Assembly (NCBI RefSeq): GCF_014773225.1
Contig: NZ_JACXAJ010000001.1
Coordinates: 434,001 to 498,000, forward strand
From: Pontibacter aquaedesilientis
GTDB lineage: Bacteria > Bacteroidota > Bacteroidia > Cytophagales > Hymenobacteraceae
Length of the DNA: 64,000 nt
Direction of reading: 5' to 3'
The notes under the pieces are model-generated. The model saw only the letters and a program-made list of their open reading frames with translations. It did no database searches and was not told where the DNA came from. Positions 52,550 to 60,766 of the stretch are shown piece by piece. The translations under genes were made by a program, and so were the position numbers. How positions within the stretch are numbered: the stretch's first letter is position 1; each line of letters opens with the position of its first letter.

Positions 52550-55282
52550 TTACCTGCTTTTCATCAGGCGGAAAGTCTTCACTTCAGCGGCCGTTACCAG
52601 GCGCACTATGTACACGTTGTTCCGCAGGGTGCTGCCGTCCAGCGTAAAAGTATGGGTACTGTCGGCGTTTGCGCTGCCTTCAAATAGACGTGCTATGCGA
52701 TTGCCGTTCAGGTCGTATACCTCCAGCAGTACGTTTCCTTCATCCTGACTGAGCGTAAACTGCACTGATGTCTTGTCATTGAATGGGTTCGGGTAGGCGC
52801 TCAGGACAGGGCCTGTGCTGGCCACTGTGGTAGGAGCACAGCCGCCCAGCGTTCCGCCTTTGCTCAGGTGTGCTGCCACGGCCTCGGGCGCTACACAGAT
52901 GCCGTTACCCGGATTCGTAGCGCTTCCGGTTTTGTGACATACAAGCACTTTCGCGTTGTTCTCGCCGCAGCGCACATCGATCACCTCTACCGTAACGGTG
53001 GCAGTAGAAGTACAGCCATAAGCATTAGTCGCCTCTACTACAAAGGTATAAGTGCCAGCTTCCTGCGGTGCGAACTCGGTTACAGCACCCGTGGTCGAGC
53101 TCAGTCCGGCAACTGGCGACCAGGTATAAGTCGTGTTCTTGTTGTCAGCAGTGGCGTTTGTGGCCGTGAGTGTCACTATTTGGGCACCGTAACCCAGGGC
53201 AAGGGTATTGTCAGGCAGTCCGGTATAGGTGTTGTCGGTTCTACTGAGGCTGATGGCAGCCTGTGGCACCATACCATTTATCGTTACCACCGCTGTTGCC
53301 GAAGCTTCGTTTCCGCTCAGGTCACGGGCGGTCAGGGTTATCCTGTTTTCACCGATGTTGCTGCAGTCAAAGCTGCTCTGGGAGAGCTGCAATGCACTTA
53401 CATCCAGACCGCAGTTGTCCCAGGTACCCAGGTCAATGTCAGCAACGGAAATGTTCACAATGCCATTTAGGAGCGTGCGTGTAATATCCTGAACCAGGAT
53501 AACCGGTGCTGTAACATCTTTCTTGGTGAGTGTCATGCTGCTGGAGCTGGACTTGCCGGAGGCATCTGTTGCGGTAAAGGTGATCTGCATGTTACCTGTG
53601 CCGCTGATCTCCGTACCGGCTGCCGGTGACTGCGTGAGTGTGATCTGATCAGGGAAGGAAACGTCGTCGCTCACAGTCAGCATGGCGGTATAGTCAGGCA
53701 GGGTAGCGACGCAGTTGGCAGCGTCCAGCGAAATTTCCTGGTTGCTCACACCGGCTATGATCGGTGCCTGGTAGTCGCTCACATTAGAAGGCGCACTCTC
53801 GTTATGGAAGCGGTCCAGCGCTGTCACAAAGTAATAGTACGGCGCGTCCGAAGCCAGGGCCTTGTCGGTATACCTGCCGGTGGCGGTGTTGGTGATGGCC
53901 AGCAGGTTATCCGTATTTTCCGGATTGATCATCGGACTCAGGGAGCGGTAAACGGCAAACTGCCTCACCTTGTCAAATTCATCGCCAGTATCGGCAGGCT
54001 GGGTCCAGGTAATGACCACCGAGTCGTTGCTGTGGCGCTGTGCGATCAGATCTGTCGGGGCTGTAGGGGCCACATGGTCACGCCAGGGCATGCTGGGCAG
54101 CAGGGCAGGCTTGCTGTAGAAATCGTAACGCAGCGAGTCGCGGAAACCCAGTTTGGTAGCACTGCGCATGCTGCTGGTGTTGTAAATGGCTTGGCCATAG
54201 ATGTTGCTGTGCGCGGCGTTGCGGTTCATGCGCACTTGGTTCGGAATCTGAGAAGGATTCGCCCAGTGTGTACCTTGTGCCGGATCGTTTACTTTGTAGC
54301 CGGCCATGCCAACGTAGATGTGGCGGCCATAGGAGTTGTTGTTCCACCAGGGGATGAGCACGCCGTAATTGGCGCCAGGTTGCCCGATGTACCAGTATAC
54401 CTGCGGGGCCAGGTAATCGATCCAGCCTTCCTGCAGCCATTTGCGGGAATCGGCATAAAGCGTAACGTAGTGCTGCAGGCCACTGGTATTGGAGCCAATA
54501 GCCGGGTTGGTGCTGTTGCGGTAAATGCCGGAAGGGGAAATGCCAAACTTCACCCAGGGCTTCGCCGCCTTGATGCTTTCGCTCACCTGTTGCACGAGCA
54601 TGTTCACATTATCCCTTCTCCAGTCGCCACGGTCCGCGATGCCTCTTGGGTCGGCCAGGTAGCTGTCATCGTCGTTGAAGGCCGCATTCGGGTAGAAATA
54701 GTCGTCGAAGTGAATGCCGTCTACATCGTAGCGCGTCACGATGTCTTCGATCACTGAGGTTACATAATTACGCACCTCCTGCAGGGCAGGGTTGAGGATG
54801 CGCTGGTTACCTGCCGCCAGCAACCACTCCGGCTTGCGACGGGCCACATGGCTCGGGTCGAAGGTGTTGATATTGTTATAGTTGGCGATGGCACGGTAGG
54901 GATTGATCCAGGCATGGAATTCCATCCCGCGCTTGCGGCACTCCTCAATCGCAAAAGCCATCGGGTCCCAGGGTGTGCTTGGTGCTCTCCCCTGCAGGCC
55001 GGTCAGGTCGGCAGACCAGGGCTCGAGTTGGCTGGGGTATAGGGCATCGCACTGGCTGCGCACCTGCAAAAACACCGCGTTGATGCCGGTGGCCTTGTGG
55101 TGGTCCAGAATAGAAATGAGTGCGGCTTGTTGCTGGGCTGGTGTCTGGGTACGGTTGGGCCAATCGATGTTGGCATAGGTCGTGATCCAGGCCCCGCGGA
55201 ATTCCCGCTTGGGCGCGTTTTGGGCCATCCCGTTCAGGAAAAACGCCAACGAGAGAAAAATACAGAGTAGAGTTGTTTTCAT
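52550..55282 (-). CDS. T9SS-exported family-10-like glycosyl hydrolase (GHL10/DUF187)
   Basis: From the Met at 55282 the protein has 910 residues, starting with a signal peptide MKTTLLCIFLSLAFFLNGMAQ split at its cleavage site. The GHL10 TIM-barrel domain runs to about residue 370 (REFRGAWITTYANIDWP; FHAWINPYRA; VDGIHFDDYFYP with the likely acidic catalytic residues). A fibronectin type III domain (PTAPTDLIAQRHSNDSVVITW) and Ig/HYR-like repeats follow. The end is a type A T9SS sorting domain (LSAYPNPFNDKTSVQF...VYIVRLVTAAEVKTFRLMK). It is probably secreted or surface-bound and degrades a polysaccharide or peptidoglycan glycan. Confidence 0.93.
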   Translation of the reverse strand: MKTTLLCIFLSLAFFLNGMAQNAPKREFRGAWITTYANIDWPNRTQTPAQQQAALISILDHHKATGINAVFLQVRSQCDALYPSQLEPWSADLTGLQGRAPSTPWDPMAFAIEECRKRGMEFHAWINPYRAIANYNNINTFDPSHVARRKPEWLLAAGNQRILNPALQEVRNYVTSVIEDIVTRYDVDGIHFDDYFYPNAAFNDDDSYLADPRGIADRGDWRRDNVNMLVQQVSESIKAAKPWVKFGISPSGIYRNSTNPAIGSNTSGLQHYVTLYADSRKWLQEGWIDYLAPQVYWYIGQPGANYGVLIPWWNNNSYGRHIYVGMAGYKVNDPAQGTHWANPSQIPNQVRMNRNAAHSNIYGQAIYNTSSMRSATKLGFRDSLRYDFYSKPALLPSMPWRDHVAPTAPTDLIAQRHSNDSVVITWTQPADTGDEFDKVRQFAVYRSLSPMINPENTDNLLAITNTATGRYTDKALASDAPYYYFVTALDRFHNESAPSNVSDYQAPIIAGVSNQEISLDAANCVATLPDYTAMLTVSDDVSFPDQITLTQSPAAGTEISGTGNMQITFTATDASGKSSSSSMTLTKKDVTAPVILVQDITRTLLNGIVNISVADIDLGTWDNCGLDVSALQLSQSSFDCSNIGENRITLTARDLSGNEASATAVVTINGMVPQAAISLSRTDNTYTGLPDNTLALGYGAQIVTLTATNATADNKNTTYTWSPVAGLSSTTGAVTEFAPQEAGTYTFVVEATNAYGCTSTATVTVEVIDVRCGENNAKVLVCHKTGSATNPGNGICVAPEAVAAHLSKGGTLGGCAPTTVASTGPVLSAYPNPFNDKTSVQFTLSQDEGNVLLEVYDLNGNRIARLFEGSANADSTHTFTLDGSTLRNNVYIVRLVTAAEVKTFRLMKSR

Positions 55283-55759
55283 AAGCATATTTCTTTTTAA
55301 GTATTTATGCGTGAATGATTTAAGAATAGACAAATAAACGCATTAATTTATAGAAATGTTTTAATATAGGTTGTGAAAATATTGGAGATGTTGAAAATGC
55401 GCTTGAAATAGTGCAGGAGCGCATTTGAAGGGGGCTAGGGGAGGCGATTATTTTTTTAGAACGTTCCTTAACGGATAATAATAAGGAACAAAGTTTCGGA
55501 GTTAATTCTCCTTCTGGTTAGAAGTCAGGTAGTTGGAAATGCATTAGGACTGCGCTGGCTTTTGCATGGTAGTGCAGGATGAAGTGATCCGACCGCTCTT
55601 GTGGACAGGCATAATGAAAAGCTGTTGGCCTTTGTGTGGCCAGGTACCCAGGCAGGTATAGCTATTGGTCATGCTAGCTGTCTACCGGAGTGCGTTGTAC
55701 AGTTGCTTCTTCTCCTGCAGCGTACCGCAATTGTATGGGATGTTCGAAATTAAGCTAGG
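55283..55759. other. Intergenic region with a perfect hairpin
   Basis: No gene is seen. GTTCCTTA (55463-55470) and TAAGGAAC (55482-55489) form a perfect 8-bp dyad. It has no downstream T-run on either strand, so it is more operator-like than a terminator. One GGTATAG lies near 55657. Confidence 0.4.
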
Positions 55760-56158
55760 TTACCGAATAAGCTGCTTTTCTTTCAGCCAATCGAAAATGA
55801 TCTGGTCGACGGGCGACACGGCGGCTCTGTCCTGATAGGTCAGCCACACTACTTCTTCTATTTCGCTGTCGGCAGCGATCGTGCCCGTGTAGGCGCCGGT
55901 ATAGCAGGTCATCTGCACCTGCACCCCATCCGGATGGCTGTCGGCCTGCGCCTGAAATATACCTAGAAATCGGGTGCTGTCCTCGATCAGGGAAACGCTT
56001 AGCTCCTCGTTTATTTCCCGCGACAGCGCCTCAAAGTCGCTCTCGCCCAGTTCCCGTTTCCCGCCGGGGAAATAGTATTTGGTTCTGCCCTTGCTGCGGG
56101 TGCTCAGTATTTTGCCGTCCCGGATTTCGATCCAGGCGAGTTTGTCGATGAGGTGCAA
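55760..56158 (-). CDS. NUDIX hydrolase
   Basis: The 132-residue protein carries a complete Nudix box GKRELGESDFEALSREINEE followed by LSV, matching GX5EX7REUXEEXGU apart from the final glycine (Ser here). The rest fits a single Nudix fold (YYFPGG before the box, GIFQAQ after). Such enzymes cleave nucleoside diphosphate-linked substrates; the substrate cannot be predicted. It is read away from the restriction-like island and marks its left boundary. Confidence 0.9.
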   Translation of the reverse strand: MHLIDKLAWIEIRDGKILSTRSKGRTKYYFPGGKRELGESDFEALSREINEELSVSLIEDSTRFLGIFQAQADSHPDGVQVQMTCYTGAYTGTIAADSEIEEVVWLTYQDRAAVSPVDQIIFDWLKEKQLIR

Positions 56159-56336
56159 AATTCTATTGACGGTTTTATATGAATGTAAACTAAAGGTATA
56201 GTAAAATTAAAAAGTATCCAATTGTTCAGGTACTTGCAAAAAACTCCTTTTAAAATATATATATATTGTTTAATTAGGCTTTTATTTGCGTATAATCCGA
56301 AATATTTAACTAATTAAAAACGTAGCAATCAACACT

Positions 56337-57380
56337 ATGAATACCTTACCAAAAGTAGTTGATTTATTCTGTGGAATTGGCGGACTTACTCATGGCTTTG
56401 TTAAAGAAGGGTTTAACGTAGTAGCTGGTATTGACTTTGATGGTGAATGTAGATTTGCTTACGAAAAAAACAATAATTCAAAATTTCTTCAGAGAGACTT
56501 AACAGTGACTCATTCAAGTGAAGTAAATGAGTTATTTGGAGATAGTAAATTAAAGGTCTTAATTGGTTGCGCTCCTTGCCAAGCATTCTCCACTCTTAAC
56601 AATAAAAGTACACTTAATGATAAATGGAAGTTGCTATATTCTTTCGGTAGATTTATCAGCGAAATAAAGCCAGATATAATTTCAATGGAGAATGTGCCGA
56701 ATTTATTGAAATTTGATTCAGGTAAGGTATTTAATGACTTTGTTAAAGTGTTGGAAATTAGTGGTTATCAAGTAACTTATAAGGTACTTAATGCTAAAGA
56801 ATACGGTGTCCCACAAAACAGAAACAGACTAATTCTTATAGCATCTTTGCATGGCAAAGTTGAGTTTCTACCTCCTACTCATAATGATGGTAATTTCGTT
56901 TCACTTAAAAAAGCTATTGGACATCTTCCTGAGATTTCTGATGGTGAAGTCTGTGCTAAAGATAGCTTACATCGATCTAGAAGCTTATCTCCATTAAATA
57001 AGAAAAGGATTGAAGCCACCCCATATGGGGGTGGGTGGACAAATTGGCCAGAAGAACTAAGACTTGAATGTCATAATAGGGCAACTGGAAAGACCTACGG
57101 CAGCTTCTACGGAAGAATGACATGGGAGGATGTTGCTCCAACACTTACTACTCAATGTATAGGGCTAGGTAATGGCAGATTTGGACATCCAGAACAAAAT
57201 AGGGCTATTTCTTTAAGAGAAGCAGCTATAATTCAATCGTTCCCTGACAACTACGAATTGATTAATCCTAACAAGAAAATATCAATTGGATTATTAAGTA
57301 GGCACATTGGCAATGCCGTTCCTGTGTTACTTGGGAGCTTTATTGCAAGGACTATAAAATACCATCTAAGCCAATTATAA
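56337..57380 (+). CDS. DNA (cytosine-5)-methyltransferase
   Basis: The 347-residue enzyme transfers a methyl group from S-adenosylmethionine to C5 of cytosine. All core motifs are present: I DLFCGIGG (residues 9-16), IV GCAPCQAFS with the catalytic Cys81, VI MENVPN (Glu118), VIII QNRNRL (160-164), and X SRHIGNAVP near the C-terminus. The variable target-recognition region lies between VIII and IX, about residues 190-290. The gene is clearly AT-rich relative to its neighbours and lies one base from the next gene, indicating a horizontally acquired operon. Confidence 0.96.
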   Translation: MNTLPKVVDLFCGIGGLTHGFVKEGFNVVAGIDFDGECRFAYEKNNNSKFLQRDLTVTHSSEVNELFGDSKLKVLIGCAPCQAFSTLNNKSTLNDKWKLLYSFGRFISEIKPDIISMENVPNLLKFDSGKVFNDFVKVLEISGYQVTYKVLNAKEYGVPQNRNRLILIASLHGKVEFLPPTHNDGNFVSLKKAIGHLPEISDGEVCAKDSLHRSRSLSPLNKKRIEATPYGGGWTNWPEELRLECHNRATGKTYGSFYGRMTWEDVAPTLTTQCIGLGNGRFGHPEQNRAISLREAAIIQSFPDNYELINPNKKISIGLLSRHIGNAVPVLLGSFIARTIKYHLSQL

Positions 57381-57381
57381 G

Positions 57382-59370
57382 ATGACTAAAGCTATTTCTC
57401 CAAAGTATCAAATGAGAATGAGTCTAAATGTTCTTAATCATTTGGGCATAAATTTATATAGTAACATTCCTGCAGTGCTTTCTGAAGTTGTTGCCAATGC
57501 TTATGATGCAGACGCGACAAGGGTTGATATTACCTTAACAGAGAACTCTATTATAATAAAGGATAATGGGCATGGGATGACTTTGAATGATATTAACGCA
57601 AAGTTTTTATATGTCGGGTATCAAAGAAGGGAAAACTCCGAGGAACTATCTCATAGTTTGAAAAGAAAGGTTATGGGACGGAAGGGTATCGGTAAATTAT
57701 CACTGTTTTCAATAGCCAACAATATTGAAGTTCATTCCATTCGTAAAAATCCTAACTCAGGGTTAACAGAAAAAAATGGTTTAATAATGAATCGGAATGA
57801 CATTGTTAAACAAATTGGTAAAAATGAGACAGGTGTTTACATTCCTTCCAATGTTGAAGAAAGTGAATTTGATATAGACTGTGGTACAAGACTTATTATT
57901 ACAGATCTTAAAAAGAATATAAGTCACACACATAACTTTCTTAAGAAAAGGCTTGCAAGAAGGTTTACAGTAATAGATGATAAAGACTTTCAAGTCTTTA
58001 TCAATGAAGAGGCAATCACATTCAAGGACCGTGACTACATGTCAAAGGTTCAATTCCTTTGGACTGTTGGAGATAATCTAATAGACTATTCTAAGTGGTT
58101 CAATTTTGAAAGAATTAATCGTTTAAATGGTGATGTAGACGGTACACCATACAAAATTTCAGGTTGGATTGGCGCTGTAGAAAAACCAAGTGACTTGGAT
58201 CAAGATAATATAAATAATAATAAAATTAGCATTATCTGTCGTGGCAAAATGGCACAAGAAGATATCCTTGAGTCCTTTAATGAAGGTGGTATTTATGCTA
58301 CATATTTAATTGGTGAATTGCATGCGGATTTCCTTGATGATAGCGATAAAGACGATATAGCTACAAGCAGTAGACAAAAAATTGATGAAGAAGATCCTAG
58401 GTATCAAGTTTTAGAGTCACACATTTATAAACTCTTAAAGCAAATTCAAGGGGTATGGACTAATTTAAGAAATGAGGTAGCAATAGCAACAGCTGTTCAA
58501 AAGGCTGATGCTTTTAATCCAGTACTAACGGAGTGGTTCTCTTCTTTGAGAACTGAATCAAGAAAAAATCATGCATTGAAACTATTCTCAGCTATAGAGA
58601 CATTGCATTTTACACCTCAAGAAGAAAAAGAAAAGAAGAGAGAACTGTATAAGCAAGGGATTTTAGCTTTTGAGAAGTTGAAATTAAGGGATAGCCTTCA
58701 TGAGCTTGAAAAAATAAAAAATCCCCAAGACATTAAATTAGCTTCGATTTTTACTGATTTGAGTGATATAGAAGCTAACCTTTACTATGACATTGCTTAT
58801 CAGCGGGTGGATGTAATTCATAAGTTTCAAGAACAACTTGATGACAATAATAAAGAGAAATTACTTCAGTTATACCTGTTTGATAATCTTTGGTTATTGA
58901 ATCCTTCATGGGAAAGAGCAACTTCTGGTAATGCAATTCTTGAGAAGAATGTAGATGCTGAATTTGGTAAGGTAAATGCTGGATTGACTGCAGAAGAGAA
59001 AGCGGGAAGAATGGATATAAAATATCGAACAAGTGCAGGCAAACATATAATAGTAGAATTGAAACGTTATTTGCCATCTTACCCTATTAGCCCTACCAAA
59101 TTATACAATCAAGGTAAGAAGTATCGGAGCGCTCTAAAGAAATGTATTAATGTGGCAGGGCAGGGTGATCCACCCATAGAAATTATCTTTGTCTTAGGGA
59201 AGCGGTTCAATGATGAAGACTATAATGAATCACTTGAGTTGTTAAAATTGATTAATGGCAGAATAATATACTATGACGATCTGATTAAGGATTCATTAGA
59301 TTCCTATTCAGAATATCTAGATAAACAAAAGGAAGTAAGTAGAATCAGAGCTATTATAGACAGGATCTAG
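57382..59370 (+). CDS. GHKL (MutL/MORC-type) ATPase fused to a PD-(D/E)XK nuclease domain
   Basis: The 662-residue protein has an N-terminal GHKL ATPase: SEVVANAYDADA (Glu35, Asn39), KDNGHGM (Asp61), and GRKGIGKLSLF (99-109). A long, partly helical middle region follows. Near the C-terminus RMDIKY (Asp545), then VELKRY (Glu559, Lys561), fits the PD-(D/E)XK nuclease core. It is translationally adjacent to a C5-cytosine methyltransferase. GHKL ATPases of the MutL/MORC type have been linked to restriction-modification operons; here it is probably the restriction or effector subunit. The nuclease call rests on motif spacing only. Confidence 0.85.
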   Translation: MTKAISPKYQMRMSLNVLNHLGINLYSNIPAVLSEVVANAYDADATRVDITLTENSIIIKDNGHGMTLNDINAKFLYVGYQRRENSEELSHSLKRKVMGRKGIGKLSLFSIANNIEVHSIRKNPNSGLTEKNGLIMNRNDIVKQIGKNETGVYIPSNVEESEFDIDCGTRLIITDLKKNISHTHNFLKKRLARRFTVIDDKDFQVFINEEAITFKDRDYMSKVQFLWTVGDNLIDYSKWFNFERINRLNGDVDGTPYKISGWIGAVEKPSDLDQDNINNNKISIICRGKMAQEDILESFNEGGIYATYLIGELHADFLDDSDKDDIATSSRQKIDEEDPRYQVLESHIYKLLKQIQGVWTNLRNEVAIATAVQKADAFNPVLTEWFSSLRTESRKNHALKLFSAIETLHFTPQEEKEKKRELYKQGILAFEKLKLRDSLHELEKIKNPQDIKLASIFTDLSDIEANLYYDIAYQRVDVIHKFQEQLDDNNKEKLLQLYLFDNLWLLNPSWERATSGNAILEKNVDAEFGKVNAGLTAEEKAGRMDIKYRTSAGKHIIVELKRYLPSYPISPTKLYNQGKKYRSALKKCINVAGQGDPPIEIIFVLGKRFNDEDYNESLELLKLINGRIIYYDDLIKDSLDSYSEYLDKQKEVSRIRAIIDRI

Positions 59371-59515
59371 CTCATTTATAGTTCAAAACTAGACCCATAT
59401 AAATTTTAAAGCTTGTAGTGAATAGTTGACTTTTGGTAGTCTCATCTAGTAGTTCGGCAGCATTATATGCTTATTAGAGTGTGAGTGTTAAAAGTAGCTA
59501 TTTTATATCTACTAG

Positions 59516-60466
59516 CTACTGTTTAAACACGTGCTCCCGATGCCAAGCTATGTTTGAGCCATTAGGATAATGCTTTGTACCAAAAGGCAAAATTATGCTC
59601 TTTCCATTTAAATGTTGAAGGGCATAGTTGTTTGAAAGATCTTCTGCGATAGCATCAGAAACCAATACTTTTAAATCTCTATCTATTGAAATAAGACCCC
59701 GGTCAAAAGCCCGGTGCAAGTTAGGGCAAAGTGCCAATCCATTATTGATTTTATCATCCTTACTCAAACTAAATGGAACGATATGGCATGCATCAATCAT
59801 AGAAAATCCATGGTTGGAGACAAGGCGCATTCCTGTGATACAGCAAGTATGGTTATACACTTGAGGTACTAGTTTTTTGAACATACCTCCACGAATAAAT
59901 TGCTCCTCTTCGTCTGAATCGTTTAGGGTTAGGGTATAGGCTTCGGTGCTCTCGTTCAGTAAATAGTTTTGAAGGTTTTGAATGTAGCCCCCTTGTCTAG
60001 TTTTAAGATATTCTGATTTTGTGTCGGGGAAGTAATGATCTAAAAGAGCTGTTTTAAGTATGTTACGGCTTTCTGTAATAATGAGCAGAGCATAAAGGTC
60101 ATCAGCAAAGTATCCGTAATCTACTACTTCATTAAGTGTGTGGATGCTTTTAATGTGAACATTTAATGGAGATCCAAGCTTAGTCTTTACAGTCCAAAAA
60201 CCTTCAGTGGCTAAATGATAAAAAGGTAAAGAGAAGTCAGATGTATGAGCGGTTCTTACTAGCAGCGCAAATGTTTCTTTAAACAGAGCCACTAACTCAG
60301 GTGAAATGAAAACTTTATTGTCATTGATTTCAGCTTTTTCAAACTGCTCAATAAAAGTTAACAGAAGGGCTGGCTTGTGTGGAGCCTTACCGTATTTCGT
60401 GACGCCTTGTCTTAATTTGGTAAATTTTTTTAGGTATAGTTTAAGAGTATTTAAGTCAGTTTTCAT
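59516..60466 (-). CDS. HNH endonuclease with N-terminal SBD-like DNA-recognition domain
   Basis: The 316-residue protein ends in an HNH domain: TCCITGMRLV, DACHIVPFSLS and NNGLALCPNLHRAFDRGLI, giving the His-Asn-His metal site. The N-terminal half (APHKPALLLTFIEQ; FSLPFYHLATEGFWTV) resembles the sulfur-binding domain family first described in ScoMcrA-type type IV restriction enzymes, though sulfur specificity is not shown. It converges on the GHKL gene and completes the island on its right side. Unlike the methyltransferase and GHKL genes, it contains the host-typical GGTATAG word twice. It may be an independent modification-dependent nuclease. Confidence 0.85.
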   Translation of the reverse strand: MKTDLNTLKLYLKKFTKLRQGVTKYGKAPHKPALLLTFIEQFEKAEINDNKVFISPELVALFKETFALLVRTAHTSDFSLPFYHLATEGFWTVKTKLGSPLNVHIKSIHTLNEVVDYGYFADDLYALLIITESRNILKTALLDHYFPDTKSEYLKTRQGGYIQNLQNYLLNESTEAYTLTLNDSDEEEQFIRGGMFKKLVPQVYNHTCCITGMRLVSNHGFSMIDACHIVPFSLSKDDKINNGLALCPNLHRAFDRGLISIDRDLKVLVSDAIAEDLSNNYALQHLNGKSIILPFGTKHYPNGSNIAWHREHVFKQ

Positions 60467-60766
60467 TTTGAGAATTTACAAATAGAAAAGAGTGCTCTAT
60501 GTTTTTTCTTGGAAAGTAATGATGTTCTTTACATTATTATATATAGTAAATGTAATATTTTATTTAATAAATAAAGCCTCTACTTTCTGTTTTGTTCCAA
60601 TTATTACCCTCCCAAACTCACTTTAACTTCCCTCTCTAATAACCATATCCTACTTCAACCCCACCACACCTCCCACCCAAAAAACATCTCAAACCCCTTC
60701 CTCCCGTAAAACAAGGCACCGGCATCCTTTTATACCTTTCACCTTTTCCACGAACCGCGACGATTT
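60467..60766. other. AT-rich intergenic region
   Basis: This is the promoter region of the HNH gene (minus) and the AsmA-like gene (plus). The first half is strongly AT-rich and the second half is pyrimidine-rich on the plus strand. TACCTTTC at about 60734-60741 is one base from the -7 consensus and could drive the AsmA-like gene. No gene is seen. Confidence 0.4.
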
